Source: Cellvibrio fontiphilus (lineage in GTDB: Bacteria > Pseudomonadota > Gammaproteobacteria > Pseudomonadales > Cellvibrionaceae). From it: 64,000 nt of DNA. The DNA is taken from the NCBI RefSeq assembly GCF_035317345.1, contig NZ_JAYKTU010000003.1; one strand, written 5' to 3'. This document shows, piece after piece, positions 34,646-43,247 of this stretch (position 1 is the first letter of the stretch; each line of letters begins with the position of its first letter). The notes beneath the pieces were generated by a model. The model was not told the DNA's origin. It ran no database searches and saw only the letters and a program-made list of their open reading frames with translations. Both the position numbers and the translations under genes were made by a program.

Positions 34646-37600
34646 TCACTGGGGCGCGGGCAGCCCCAGTTGTACCAGTTCAATCATCGCCTGCAGTTCC
34701 GCCGTCAGGCTCTGGCAGAGCAGATCCATATCAGCCTGAACCGCCGCTGTTGGCTCGCGCAGCTGCTGTTCCAGTTGTTGTGCTAGCTGCTCCAGTTGAT
34801 TCATTCCCAAGCTACCCGCCAGAGATTTCAACGAATGCACCTGATTGAGTGCATCCGTCCGGTCCCGGGTGATAAGCGTTCTTAAATCAGCTACCAAACC
34901 GGCGCGCTCGCGGGCAAAACGCTCCAGCAAGCGGCGATAAAGCGCCTGATTTTGCATAAGGTTGTGCAGTGCGCGCTCGGTATCCATGCCGCCACGCTGC
35001 AGTATGTCAAACGGCCCGGCTGCCGCCACCAAAGGCACCACCTGATGTTGCGCCTGCCCCCAGCGGTGCAGCACTTTCTGCAGTTGCGCCGGGTCAATTG
35101 GTTTGGAAAGGTAATCATCCATACCTGCCGCCAGATAGGCTTCGCGATCCCCCGGCAGGGCGTTGGCGGTGACGGCAATAATTGGAATATGGGTGCCGCC
35201 GGCCAGCTGACGGATGCGCGCTGCCGCCTCTATGCCATCCATGCCCGGCAGTTGGATATCCATCAAGATCAGCGCAAAGCTCTGGCTTTGCACTGCCGCT
35301 ATAGCCTCTGGCCCCGAGCCGACACAGCTCACTTGAACGCCCATCCCGGTAAGCAGGGATTGGATAATTTCCTGATTCAGCGGGTTGTCCTCCACCACCA
35401 GCACCGGGCAGAGCAGCGGTAGGTGTTGTGCTGTTGTTGGAGGGGGAGATTCAACCGCCACCGCCAGATCAACCGGTTTATCCAGAGTGAGACGCAAACG
35501 AAAGCAACTGCCCTGCCCCGGCGTACTTTTTACATCGATTTGCCCCTGCATGAGTTCCGCCAGATTTTTGCAGATGGACAAGCCCAGGCCCGTGCCCTCA
35601 AACCGGCGGGCGCTGGAGCTATCCACCTGCTCAAAGGGCTGGAACAGGCGCGGCAGCTGCTCCGGCGCTATGCCTATGCCAGTGTCTTCCACATCAAACA
35701 ACAGCTCCACCCGCTCCGGCCAGTCGCGCACCTTGGTCACTCGCAGGGTCACGCTGCCCTGATCGGTAAATTTCACCGCATTGGCGCAGAAGTTAATGAG
35801 TATTTGGCCCAGCCGCAGCTCGTCGCCCAGCAGGTTTTTGGGGATGCTGGGGTCAATATCGGCGCGCAGCCTAAGGCCTTTGGAGGCAGCCTTTTCAAAC
35901 ACCAGATCCAGGGTTTTATCCACTAATTGTTCTACTGCAAAGGGGCTGTGATCCAGAGTGAGCTTGCCGGCCTCCATACGCGAAAAATTCAAAATATCGT
36001 TGATAATTTGCAGCAGGTGCTCGCCCGAACCGCGCATTTTTTCCAAATAAATACGCTGGCGCATGTCCGGCCCGCTGGCAAGGGCAACGTGAGCGAGGCC
36101 GATAATGGCATTGAGCGGTGTGCGGATTTCATGGCTCATGTTGGCAAGAAATTCTGCCTTGGATTGGGAGGCTGCCAGCGCTTCATCTTTGGCGATCATC
36201 AACTCATGGGTTCGCTCGCTGACCAATCGCTCAAGATTTTGGTTGATCTGCGCCAATTGCTGATTGGCCACCACCCGCTCGGTGGAGTCTACCCAAATAC
36301 AGGCAATCGCCTGGGGCGATTGGCCACGCTGGTAAACCACGGGGAAACGCACTATCCGGTAGTAACGCGGCTTACCCTCTGCATCAGTCACTTCGCTGAT
36401 AAAGTCCTTGCGATAGGAGTCCTCGTCCAGCTCGCGCTCGGCATCCACCAGCGGGCGCAGCCAGGCGGGAATTGGCAGCTGGTCTATATCGCGCCCCAGT
36501 AACTCACCCTTGCCCAAGCCGACTAATTGGCAAAACGAGGGGTTAACCACAATGATTTTGTGATTGAGTGAGGTCATATGGATAGGGGGCGGCAAGTTGT
36601 CCAGCAGCGAGCGAAAACGCCCCTCGCGCACCAGCAAACGGCGCCGGTTGATAATCGCGGCGCCGGTCAGCAGCACAATCAGTAAATTGGCGCCAACGCT
36701 GAGCGCCACAATAATCCGGCGCGAGGCAAAGTAGGTCGCCATGGCCTCGTCCATATCGCGCTCCACCACAATGCCCAGCTCCATGTCATCCAGCCAGCGG
36801 CCAGCGCCGGCAACCATTACGCCGCGGTAATCCCTATAACCAAGCTCATTAAACCCTCCCTGCCGATGGATCAGGGAATCCACCATTTTGGAGAGCTGGG
36901 CCGGCGGCGGAGCGGGTTTGTAGTTGCTGCGCTCATCCACTTCCAGGGGAGTGCCATCGCTGTAAAACCGCGGCGGGGTAACAAAGCGGCCGTGCCTGTC
37001 TACCGCGTAAATCTCCCCCGAACGCCCGATACGGGCCTTGGCGAAAAAGGGGAAAAAGCGCGACTGGGCATTAATGCGCACACAAAAGAATCCATGCTGC
37101 ACAGCACCGGGGTCAAACAGGGTACAAATATGTTGCATCAGCGTACCCGCCGGCTGGACACCATTGGGGCCATGCAGATCCTGGGCAACCACAACCGGCC
37201 GGGAAATAGCGACTTTACCCAGTAGCGCTTTATCCAGCACTTCCAGGGTTTCTGGCGCACGCGCTGGTTTGTGAAGATAGGCGGGGGTGGTACCGGCGAC
37301 CAGAATGCGCTGCGGGTTAACTACCGCAAAACCATCAAACCCCATGACTTGTAATATGGGGTAAAGCCACTGGCGCAGGGCTTGATGGGTTTCAGGGTTT
37401 TTTCCCTCCTCTCGCAACACCTTGGTAAATAACTCGCGCGCCTGATCGGTTTCGGCAAGCAACCTGACCGCGCCGGTATTTTGCGTTTGCCACATGCCCA
37501 ACAGTTCGGTGAAAGAATTCAGGGAGGACTGCAGCTGCTCGCGCACAATCCGCTCCTGGGTTTGGTGGATGTGGCGCAGTGCAAACAGGGTAGAAAAAAT

Positions 37601-37717
37601 CAGCAGGGCTATGGCTAGCACTGCTGATAAAAATGTTGGATTGGCCAACAAGAGAAAAGGAAAACGTCGCGTCAGTTGCGAGGAGGTTTCAGCGATCCAG
37701 CGAAACAGGTTTGGCAT
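34646..37717 (-). CDS. Hybrid sensor histidine kinase (Cache-PAS-HisKA-HATPase-REC-HPt)
   Basis: About 1023 residues from the ATG at 37717; a TTG 10 codons upstream is the alternative. A membrane helix (~30-50) and a second one near 345-365 enclose a ~295-residue periplasmic Cache-like sensor. A PAS domain (~380-500) follows, then HisKA (MSHEIRTP, phospho-His ~529), an HATPase (NFCANAVKFTD, DTGIGIAPEQLPRLFQPFEQ, GTGLGL), a REC domain (LILMDIQLPGMDG, phospho-Asp ~820) and a C-terminal HPt (NQVHSLKSLAGSLG, His ~961). It is a complete tripartite phosphorelay in one chain. The gene overlaps the end of the REC-EAL gene, so the two are probably co-transcribed, and the REC-EAL protein is its likely output. 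Confidence 0.93.
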   Translation of the reverse strand: MPNLFRWIAETSSQLTRRFPFLLLANPTFLSAVLAIALLIFSTLFALRHIHQTQERIVREQLQSSLNSFTELLGMWQTQNTGAVRLLAETDQARELFTKVLREEGKNPETHQALRQWLYPILQVMGFDGFAVVNPQRILVAGTTPAYLHKPARAPETLEVLDKALLGKVAISRPVVVAQDLHGPNGVQPAGTLMQHICTLFDPGAVQHGFFCVRINAQSRFFPFFAKARIGRSGEIYAVDRHGRFVTPPRFYSDGTPLEVDERSNYKPAPPPAQLSKMVDSLIHRQGGFNELGYRDYRGVMVAGAGRWLDDMELGIVVERDMDEAMATYFASRRIIVALSVGANLLIVLLTGAAIINRRRLLVREGRFRSLLDNLPPPIHMTSLNHKIIVVNPSFCQLVGLGKGELLGRDIDQLPIPAWLRPLVDAERELDEDSYRKDFISEVTDAEGKPRYYRIVRFPVVYQRGQSPQAIACIWVDSTERVVANQQLAQINQNLERLVSERTHELMIAKDEALAASQSKAEFLANMSHEIRTPLNAIIGLAHVALASGPDMRQRIYLEKMRGSGEHLLQIINDILNFSRMEAGKLTLDHSPFAVEQLVDKTLDLVFEKAASKGLRLRADIDPSIPKNLLGDELRLGQILINFCANAVKFTDQGSVTLRVTKVRDWPERVELLFDVEDTGIGIAPEQLPRLFQPFEQVDSSSARRFEGTGLGLSICKNLAELMQGQIDVKSTPGQGSCFRLRLTLDKPVDLAVAVESPPPTTAQHLPLLCPVLVVEDNPLNQEIIQSLLTGMGVQVSCVGSGPEAIAAVQSQSFALILMDIQLPGMDGIEAAARIRQLAGGTHIPIIAVTANALPGDREAYLAAGMDDYLSKPIDPAQLQKVLHRWGQAQHQVVPLVAAAGPFDILQRGGMDTERALHNLMQNQALYRRLLERFARERAGLVADLRTLITRDRTDALNQVHSLKSLAGSLGMNQLEQLAQQLEQQLREPTAAVQADMDLLCQSLTAELQAMIELVQLGLPAPQ

Positions 37718-38972
37718 AGGGAGTTTGATCTTGCGCCGCGTGTTCAATCCAGCCCAGCAGCTCGCGCCCGGGGATTGGTCGCGCCAGCAGGAACCCTTGA
37801 GCCTGATTGCAGCCCAGACTCTGCAGCAAGTGTAGCTCGGCTTCTGTCTCTACACCTTCGGCTACGGTTTTAATCCCCAAACGTATGCCGGTATCTATGG
37901 CTGATTTGAGGATATTGCGCAGGTATTGATGATCGGGTGCGCCGTGCACAAAAGAGCGATCGATTTTCAACTCGGAAAACGGGAAGCGCGATAACTGCTG
38001 CATGGAAGAAAAACCGGTGCCGTAGTCATCGATGGAAATCCCAAAACCTTTCAGGCGCAGGCGGCTGATAGTGGCAAGGGCAGAGGGCAAATCTACCACC
38101 AGCGCGCTCTCGGTAATTTCAAAGGTAATGAAATGCGCGGGAATCCCCTGGCGAATAACACGCTGGATAATCTCGTTTGCCAAATTAAATTCCGCGAGCG
38201 ATTTGGCCGAGAGGTTAATCGCCACCGGAATGTAGTGGCCCTGTTCCCACCAGCCATTCATGTCTTGCAATATCTGGTCGAGCAGCGACAGTGTTAAATC
38301 GCCTATCAGACCGTGTTCTTCGGCCAGGGGGATAAACAAGCTTGGCGGAATCCAGTCGCCCTGGGTATTTTTCCAGCGCGCCAGCGCCTCTACGCCAGCC
38401 ACTTTGAGACTGGTCAAATCCAGCTTTGGCTGGTAAAACACCTGGATACTGGCACGCTGGATCGCCTGCTCCAACTGGGCAGGGTCAGGTTTTAGCTGGC
38501 TTTGTTTGTCCGCCTCCGTCACCGGCGTCACTGCCCGGTAGTTACTCAGGGCATTGGCAAGGTCAGCGGGGTTAATAGGTTTGCGAAAAGCCCCCAACAG
38601 GCGAATGCCCAGCGCTTCGGCCATAGTTGCCACGGCACTGATCAGCACCTCATCGGAGCTGCTGGCAAGAATCACCGCCGGCTTCTGCGGCAGCTCGGCA
38701 ATATGTTGCAAGACTTCAATGCCATCCATTACCGGCATCTCCAGATCCAGCATCATCACCGCAGGTTGTTGCGCGCTACTTGCCAGTTGATCCACTGCAA
38801 TTTTACCGTTGGCCGCCTCACTCACACGGGGAATGCCAAAAGCACTCAAACAAAGCTGGGCACTGTAGCGATGCATACTGCTGTCATCCACTACCAATAC
38901 CCCGCGCTGCAACAGATCCGCATGCAAATCAGCAACAGCGCTGAGATTGATAGAAGAATGCAAAGAAATCAT
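37689..38972 (-). CDS. Response regulator with EAL phosphodiesterase domain
   Basis: 427 residues. An N-terminal receiver (~22-140; VLVVDDSSMHRYSAQ and MLDLEMPVMDGIEVLQHI, phospho-Asp in the second) is joined to an EAL domain (~165-410). The EAL motif (GVEALARWK), the DDYGTGFSSMQQL loop and TVAEGVETEAEL are intact, so c-di-GMP hydrolysis to pGpG is likely. It resembles RocR/VieA-type regulators but lacks a DNA-binding domain. It lies between cheR and the hybrid kinase on the same strand and is probably controlled by that kinase's HPt. GAGTCAAACC is the only sequence before the ATG resembling a ribosome site. Confidence 0.92.
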   Translation of the reverse strand: MISLHSSINLSAVADLHADLLQRGVLVVDDSSMHRYSAQLCLSAFGIPRVSEAANGKIAVDQLASSAQQPAVMMLDLEMPVMDGIEVLQHIAELPQKPAVILASSSDEVLISAVATMAEALGIRLLGAFRKPINPADLANALSNYRAVTPVTEADKQSQLKPDPAQLEQAIQRASIQVFYQPKLDLTSLKVAGVEALARWKNTQGDWIPPSLFIPLAEEHGLIGDLTLSLLDQILQDMNGWWEQGHYIPVAINLSAKSLAEFNLANEIIQRVIRQGIPAHFITFEITESALVVDLPSALATISRLRLKGFGISIDDYGTGFSSMQQLSRFPFSELKIDRSFVHGAPDHQYLRNILKSAIDTGIRLGIKTVAEGVETEAELHLLQSLGCNQAQGFLLARPIPGRELLGWIEHAAQDQTPYAKPVSLDR

Positions 38973-38997
38973 AAAAAAGTCTCTTGTGAGTCAAACC

Positions 38998-39933
38998 TCA
39001 GCTGGCAACCCGGTTAAACACCTGATTGGCCATTGCACGGTTACCGCTTGATCCATTCACCAGAAGGCTACGCGCCAGATCACTCTGGCCAAACCGGTTG
39101 CCCTGGGTAAGCGGCTTGCGATAAATGGACGGACGCAGGGTATCCACCGGCACCTGCAAACCTTGCAGGCTCTCGCAGTGACCAAGGATCAGCCAACCAC
39201 CGGGGCGCAGCGCTTGCAACACATGGTTTAGCACCTGCTGTTTGGTGGGGTTATCAAAATAAATCAGCACATTACGCAGAAAAATCACATCAAACTTTTC
39301 CTGCTCGGGGCGCGGGTGCAACAAGTTGTGCAATTCAAAGTGCAGTTGCGCACGTAGCGACGGCACCACTGCCAACATACCCTCAAAATCGCCAATACCA
39401 CGGCGACAAAACCGCTTTAAATAATCTGCCGGCATATGGTTGATGCGCTCCGCACGATACACACCGGTACGGGCATGATCCAGCACTTTGCGCGATATAT
39501 CTGTCGCCAAAACACTCCAGTTGGTGGCACCTAAACAATCCGCCAACACCATCGCAATGCTGTAAGGCTCCTCACCGGTCGAGGCCGCCGCACACCACAC
39601 ACGCAGGGGCGCTGTTCCCTGACGGGGGATAATTTCATCGCGCAGGAAATCAAAATGCGCCGGCTCACGGAAAAAATAGGTCTCGTTGGTGGTGAGCAAA
39701 TCCAACATGATGTCGCACTCATCAACCCCCTCGGGGCGCGACACATAAGCGACATAAGCGTCGTAATTGCTGCAACCACAAATCGCCAAACGACGCCACA
39801 AACGGCCGGTAACCAGCGCGGTTTTCTCCGGCCCAATCACAATACCGGTCAAGCGATAAACCAGGTCGCGGATCTTACTCAAGGCGGCGGGGCTAATGTC
39901 GCTGTGGAAATTCATGTTTGCAAAACCATCCAA
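38998..39933 (-). CDS. cheR: CheR-type protein-glutamate methyltransferase
   Basis: 311 residues, or 305 if the ATG six codons downstream is used. The N-terminal helical domain (SKIRDLVYRLTGIVIGPEK) is followed by a Rossmann SAM-binding methyltransferase: NETYFFREPAHFDFL, WCAAASTGEEPYSIAM (the AAsTGEEPYS motif), VLATDISRKVLDHA and FDVIFLRNVLIYFD. CheR methylates chemoreceptors or other signalling proteins. No methyl-accepting protein, CheA, CheW or CheB is in this window. Proximity to REC-EAL and the hybrid kinase suggests a non-flagellar signalling module. Confidence 0.9.
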   Translation of the reverse strand: MDGFANMNFHSDISPAALSKIRDLVYRLTGIVIGPEKTALVTGRLWRRLAICGCSNYDAYVAYVSRPEGVDECDIMLDLLTTNETYFFREPAHFDFLRDEIIPRQGTAPLRVWCAAASTGEEPYSIAMVLADCLGATNWSVLATDISRKVLDHARTGVYRAERINHMPADYLKRFCRRGIGDFEGMLAVVPSLRAQLHFELHNLLHPRPEQEKFDVIFLRNVLIYFDNPTKQQVLNHVLQALRPGGWLILGHCESLQGLQVPVDTLRPSIYRKPLTQGNRFGQSDLARSLLVNGSSGNRAMANQVFNRVAS

Positions 39934-40448
39934 AGTTGTCTGAAGGAACTTATTGCTATCACTAGCAGTTGTTCACAGTGTGATGGTTTGGCAAAAAAGC
40001 CGTGAGAGTAAAACTACTCAGGGGGGATGAGGGGAAACACCTAGGGGGTATTAACAAGGAAAACGAAAAGGTTTTTCTTGGATTGCGATCAATAAGCATC
40101 CTGACAAAAGTAATAAGGCTGGCATAAATTATGGCAAGGGAAATAAGCCGCACCGTAACCTACTGATTTTATTGAAATAATAACTGCATACCACTCCAAT
40201 TCGCCACCACTCCCCTCCAAGCTCATAAAGTAGTCACTACCGCTTAATGGAGCCTCCACCGGGCCTATCTCACGCCCCCTGAGCATGAAAATAACGTTGT
40301 TTAAACAAAATTTAAGCGCAAACTTAAATGAAACATGTCAAAACTTTATAAGGTAACTAAACAAATTCACAAACAACCCGTCTTTACTATGTATATACTA
40401 AAAGCACATTAAGGGTACTTAAGTTAATGCGATAGAAAGGAATGCTAA
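39934..40448. other. Non-coding gap upstream of the toxin-antitoxin pair
   Basis: 515 bases. The half near the toxin is strongly AT-rich and holds two TTAAG...CTTAA inverted repeats and a TATACT -10-like hexamer at 40394-40399 with no convincing -35. The rest shows no RNA gene or coding sequence. Confidence 0.5.
40310..40422. promoter_or_regulatory. Two TTAAG...CTTAA inverted repeats, possible toxin-antitoxin operators
   Basis: Site 1 (40311-40328): TTTAAG, 6-base spacer, CTTAAA, extended by one more A:T pair. Site 2 (40409-40422): TTAAG, GGTA, CTTAA. They share the half-site TTAAG and flank a TATACT hexamer, site 2 being ~27 bases before the toxin start. The antitoxin has a ribbon-helix-helix-like core, and such proteins usually repress their own operon through paired sites. 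Confidence 0.5.
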
Positions 40449-40742
40449 TTGAATAACCTATGCATCAGTAAGAGAGTGACAATAAAACTCAGGGAAAAAC
40501 ACGGCTTATCTAAAAGCGATGTTATTGAATGCTTTTCAAACAGGGATGGCGGTTTTTTAAAAGACACCAGGGAAGAACACCAAACCGACCCAGAAACAGT
40601 TTGGTTTATTGCCGAAAACAATATGGGTAAAAAAATCAAAATTGTGTTTATGCAGCTGCCGGATAAAACGATTGTTTTAAAGACAGCTTGCCAACCAAAT
40701 ATGGATGAAATATCAATCTACGAAAAACAGGCATATCGCTGA
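40449..40742 (+). CDS. Toxin of a type II toxin-antitoxin pair (family often annotated ADP-ribosyl-(dinitrogen reductase) hydrolase)
   Basis: 97 residues starting at TTG, supported by AAAGGA eight bases upstream. The sequence SKRVTIKLREKHGLSKSDVIECF, TREEHQTDPETVWFIAENN and KKIKIVFMQLPDKTIVLKTA is the pattern of a small family mislabelled as an ADP-ribosyl hydrolase. The compact alpha/beta arrangement resembles BrnT/RelE-like RNase toxins, which I infer to be its nature. The antitoxin gene follows after 38 bases, the toxin-first order seen in brnTA. Confidence 0.7.
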   Translation: MNNLCISKRVTIKLREKHGLSKSDVIECFSNRDGGFLKDTREEHQTDPETVWFIAENNMGKKIKIVFMQLPDKTIVLKTACQPNMDEISIYEKQAYR

Positions 40743-40780
40743 AGGATTTCAGCACCTGCCGTAAATTAATGGAGCTTTTT

Positions 40781-41149
40781 ATGACTAATCAAATCAAGCA
40801 ATATGAAGATAAAGACTGGGAAGAATGGGATAACGGAACATATGGAACCAGCGCTGAGCATGCACAAATTAGCACCGCAATTGATGAGGAAAGTTTAAAT
40901 GAATCACTGGCATTACAATCAATTAATATTCGTATGCCAAAGGATTTACTGGACGATTTAAAACGAATCGCCACAATCAATGGTATTGGTTATCAGCCAC
41001 TTATGAAGCAGGTTTTACAGCGCTTCGTTACATGTGAAATGAAGCAAATGCTCCGAGATGCAGCCGATCGTGAAGTGGCAAGAAAGAAAATTGATGCCGA
41101 ACTTTCACAAGACGAACCAGGTAAAACTCGAACCAAAAAAAGAGCTTAA
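40781..41149 (+). CDS. Antitoxin, BrnA/CopG-like ribbon-helix-helix protein
   Basis: 122 residues from the ATG with GGAG nine bases upstream; a weaker in-frame ATG lies 4 codons earlier. The N terminus is acidic (EDKDWEEWD). The middle part, LQSINIRMPKDLLDDLKRIATINGIGYQPLMKQVLQRFV, is a typical ribbon-helix-helix DNA-binding core as in BrnA and CopG-type antitoxins. The tail is charged (basic KKRA end). It would bind the toxin and repress the operon via the TTAAG repeats. Followed by two hairpins. Confidence 0.8.
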   Translation: MTNQIKQYEDKDWEEWDNGTYGTSAEHAQISTAIDEESLNESLALQSINIRMPKDLLDDLKRIATINGIGYQPLMKQVLQRFVTCEMKQMLRDAADREVARKKIDAELSQDEPGKTRTKKRA

Positions 41150-41152
41150 CCT

Positions 41153-41217
41153 AAAGGGGTGCAATGCCCCTTTTGAATATGCATTTGGGAACTGCTCTTT
41201 TGTAACGAGCAGTTTTG
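41153..41217 (+). terminator. Double hairpin terminator after the toxin-antitoxin pair
   Basis: The first hairpin is AAAGGGG/CCCCTTTT (41153-41174). The second is AACTGCTC/GAGCAGTT plus T-run (41190-41217). It ends the operon before the convergent regulator gene. Confidence 0.75.
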
Positions 41218-41223
41218 TATTTA

Positions 41224-41844
41224 TCATCGCTCACTAAGCCCCATAAAATCCCGCATCAATTCCAGCGCGGAATTCACGCGCAATTTTTCCATAATGCGCG
41301 CGCGGTGGTTTTCTACAGTGCGCACACTCAGGTTAAGTTTTGCAGCTATGTCTTTGCTGGATAGACCGGCGAGAACTTCGTGCAAAACATCCTGCTCTTT
41401 GGGTGTGAGCAGGGCGATACGCGCTTCGCGGGCGGCGAGTTGCAGGCGCTGCTGGTGCAGGTCGCGGCTGAGGGCAAGTGCGGCTTGTAGTTTTTCCAGA
41501 AATTGATGCCCCTGGATGGGCTTTTCCACAAAATCAAAGGCGCCTTGTTTCATCGCCTCTACTGCGGCACTCACTTCGGCGTAGCCGGTGACAATAATCA
41601 GCGGTGGCGGCACCGGGTAGCGCGCTTGCAGGGCTTTGTGCAACTGCAATCCGCTTACGCCGGGCATGCGCATGTCGGAAATCACACATTCGCAGGGGCG
41701 CGGGCTATAAGCCTGCAAAAACGCCTCCGCGCTGCTGAAAGTGATAGGAGTAACCCCAATGGGTTCGATAATGCCACTCATCAGCTCCAACGTGATGCTG
41801 TCATCATCGATAAGGTAAGCGGTAGCAAGCGCAGCGGAATTCAT
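41224..41844 (-). CDS. FixJ/NarL-family response regulator
   Basis: 206 residues from the ATG with GGAG upstream; the open frame extends 31 codons further but lacks a ribosome site. An N-terminal receiver (AYLIDDDSITLELM, CVISDMRMPGVSGLQL with the phospho-Asp) is joined by a linker to a LuxR-type helix-turn-helix (LTPKEQDVLHEVLAGLSSKDIAAKLNLSVRTVENHRARI). FixJ-like proteins control respiration or two-carbon metabolism. The cognate kinase is not adjacent; the hybrid kinase cluster at 34.6-39 kb is a possible but unproven partner. It lies ~230 bases from tcdA on the opposite strand. Confidence 0.9.
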   Translation of the reverse strand: MNSAALATAYLIDDDSITLELMSGIIEPIGVTPITFSSAEAFLQAYSPRPCECVISDMRMPGVSGLQLHKALQARYPVPPPLIIVTGYAEVSAAVEAMKQGAFDFVEKPIQGHQFLEKLQAALALSRDLHQQRLQLAAREARIALLTPKEQDVLHEVLAGLSSKDIAAKLNLSVRTVENHRARIMEKLRVNSALELMRDFMGLSER

Positions 41845-42071
41845 GTCACTCCTTAGGGATAAACGGCTGGCGGTGTTATGGGGCTTCTTGTGCCAAATTA
41901 GCTGCAATTGAGTGTAGCAGAGGGTAGCGGATTTCACGGTCGATGCTTGTATTCACGGGTCATCTCCGTTAAAAAGCCGCCTCCTGACGCCATGACCCGG
42001 GCAATCGCCGGTGATCTTGTTGCTTCTGACACCTTACTCGATCCACCTGTTTATTTATCACCGGGTTACCT

Positions 42072-42869
42072 ATGCACAGACCTCTGACACCAGCCTATCT
42101 ACAGCGCTTTAGTGGCTTGGGCCGACTTTATGGCCAAGCTGCCCTGCCTGCACTAACCAATGCCCACTTTGCGGTGATAGGTTTGGGTGGTGTGGGCACC
42201 TGGGTGGCGGAAGCATTGGCGCGTTCAGGGGTGGGCGAGCTGACGCTGATTGAAATGGATGAGGTGTGTGTAACCAATACCAACCGCCAATCCCACGCGC
42301 TGCAATCCACCATCGGGCAATCCAAAAATCAGGTGATTAGTGAGCGCTTGCGCGATATCAACCCCGAATTAATTATCCATTCGGTGGAGGATTTTCTGGA
42401 CGATCAAAATATGAAAAACCTGATTGGCAAACACCACCATGTGGTGATTGATGCGATTGATGCCGCGCATTTAAAGGCGCGGCTAGTGGCTTATTGTTTG
42501 GCAATTAAAGTGCGCCTGATCACCATTGGCTCCTCCGGGGGTAAGCGCAACCCGCAGGCGGTCACGGTGGATGATTTGGGCCGCAGCATTAGCGACCCCA
42601 TGCTCGCCAAGGTGCGCAGCCAACTGTATCGCCACCACAATTTTGCGCGCGACAGCAATCGCCGTTTTCGTGTGGATGCGGTTTACTCCACCGAACAAAT
42701 GGTTTACCCCAAACCCGATGGTTCCGTGTGCATGGATAAACAAGCGCTAGCGGATGGTGTGAAACTGGATTGTGCCGGCGGTTTTGGCTCCAGCATGATG
42801 GTGACGGCAAGCTTTGGCTTGGTGGCGGCGAATCGCGCGATTGAACGCTATTTAACAAAAGTGCTTTAA
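42072..42869 (+). CDS. tcdA: tRNA threonylcarbamoyladenosine dehydratase
   Basis: 265 residues. An E1-like (ThiF/MoeB) ATP-dependent enzyme that dehydrates t6A at tRNA position 37 to the cyclic form ct6A. The N-terminal motif RFSGLGRLYGQAAL precedes the nucleotide-binding FAVIGLGGVGTWVAEALARSG with its GxGGxG loop. MDEVCVTNTNRQSHAL, SVEDFLDDQ, DAIDAAHLKARLVAYC and GGFGSSMMVTASFGLVAA are TcdA/CsdL marks. In E. coli it cooperates with CsdA and CsdE; a CsdE-like gene lies at 47323 beyond the nap operon. Confidence 0.93.
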   Translation: MHRPLTPAYLQRFSGLGRLYGQAALPALTNAHFAVIGLGGVGTWVAEALARSGVGELTLIEMDEVCVTNTNRQSHALQSTIGQSKNQVISERLRDINPELIIHSVEDFLDDQNMKNLIGKHHHVVIDAIDAAHLKARLVAYCLAIKVRLITIGSSGGKRNPQAVTVDDLGRSISDPMLAKVRSQLYRHHNFARDSNRRFRVDAVYSTEQMVYPKPDGSVCMDKQALADGVKLDCAGGFGSSMMVTASFGLVAANRAIERYLTKVL

Positions 42870-42929
42870 CTCTGCAGATCAGATAAAAATAATTTTTTAT
42901 TTCATTTAATTTTTAAAATCAGTTTCTTT

Positions 42930-42943
42930 TTGACATAGCTCAA
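42930..42943 (+). promoter_or_regulatory. FNR/ANR-like box upstream of napE
   Basis: TTGACATAGCTCAA fits the FNR/ANR consensus TTGATNNNNATCAA at 8 of 10 defined bases; the core TTGA and TCAA half-sites are intact. It lies 82 bases upstream of the napE ATG, about right for an activated promoter. Oxygen control of nap by Fnr/Anr is well known. Confidence 0.6.
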
Positions 42944-43024
42944 AAAGCCGCTCGCTTTGTTTTGTAATTTTTTTTAATCCAACTAGGCTCAAACCGACGT
43001 TAGTGTTAAACGCGGAGATAGCCC

Positions 43025-43237
43025 ATGCAGGATCAGCCCATTGCCGAAGACGGTGCGGAAGAGCGCGCCGAAGCGGCCCAGCGCAATCAACAAGAACGAC
43101 AAAAAACGCGCGAGTGGCGCCTGTTTATTTTCATCATCGTTTTTCTTTTTCCCATACTGACTGTTGCGCTGGTAAGTGCGATGGGATTTTCCATTTGGTT
43201 TTATCAATTAATTGCCGGGCCGCCGGGTGCGGGTTAA
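43025..43237 (+). CDS. napE: Periplasmic nitrate reductase membrane component NapE
   Basis: 70 residues. A charged N terminus (EEERAEAAQRNQQERQKTREWRLF-like) is followed by a single transmembrane helix (FIIVFLFPILTVALVSAMGFSIWFY), the usual NapE build. Role uncertain, possibly assisting the membrane complex. GGAG is present before the ATG. First gene of napEDABC, with napD ten bases downstream. Confidence 0.85.
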   Translation: MQDQPIAEDGAEERAEAAQRNQQERQKTREWRLFIFIIVFLFPILTVALVSAMGFSIWFYQLIAGPPGAG

Positions 43238-43247
43238 AGGAGTAACT

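Noticed and set aside
35423..36502. Plus-strand frames of 167 and 191 codons opposite the hybrid kinase
   Set aside because: They are antisense shadows of the HATPase and PAS regions, with no recognisable domain.
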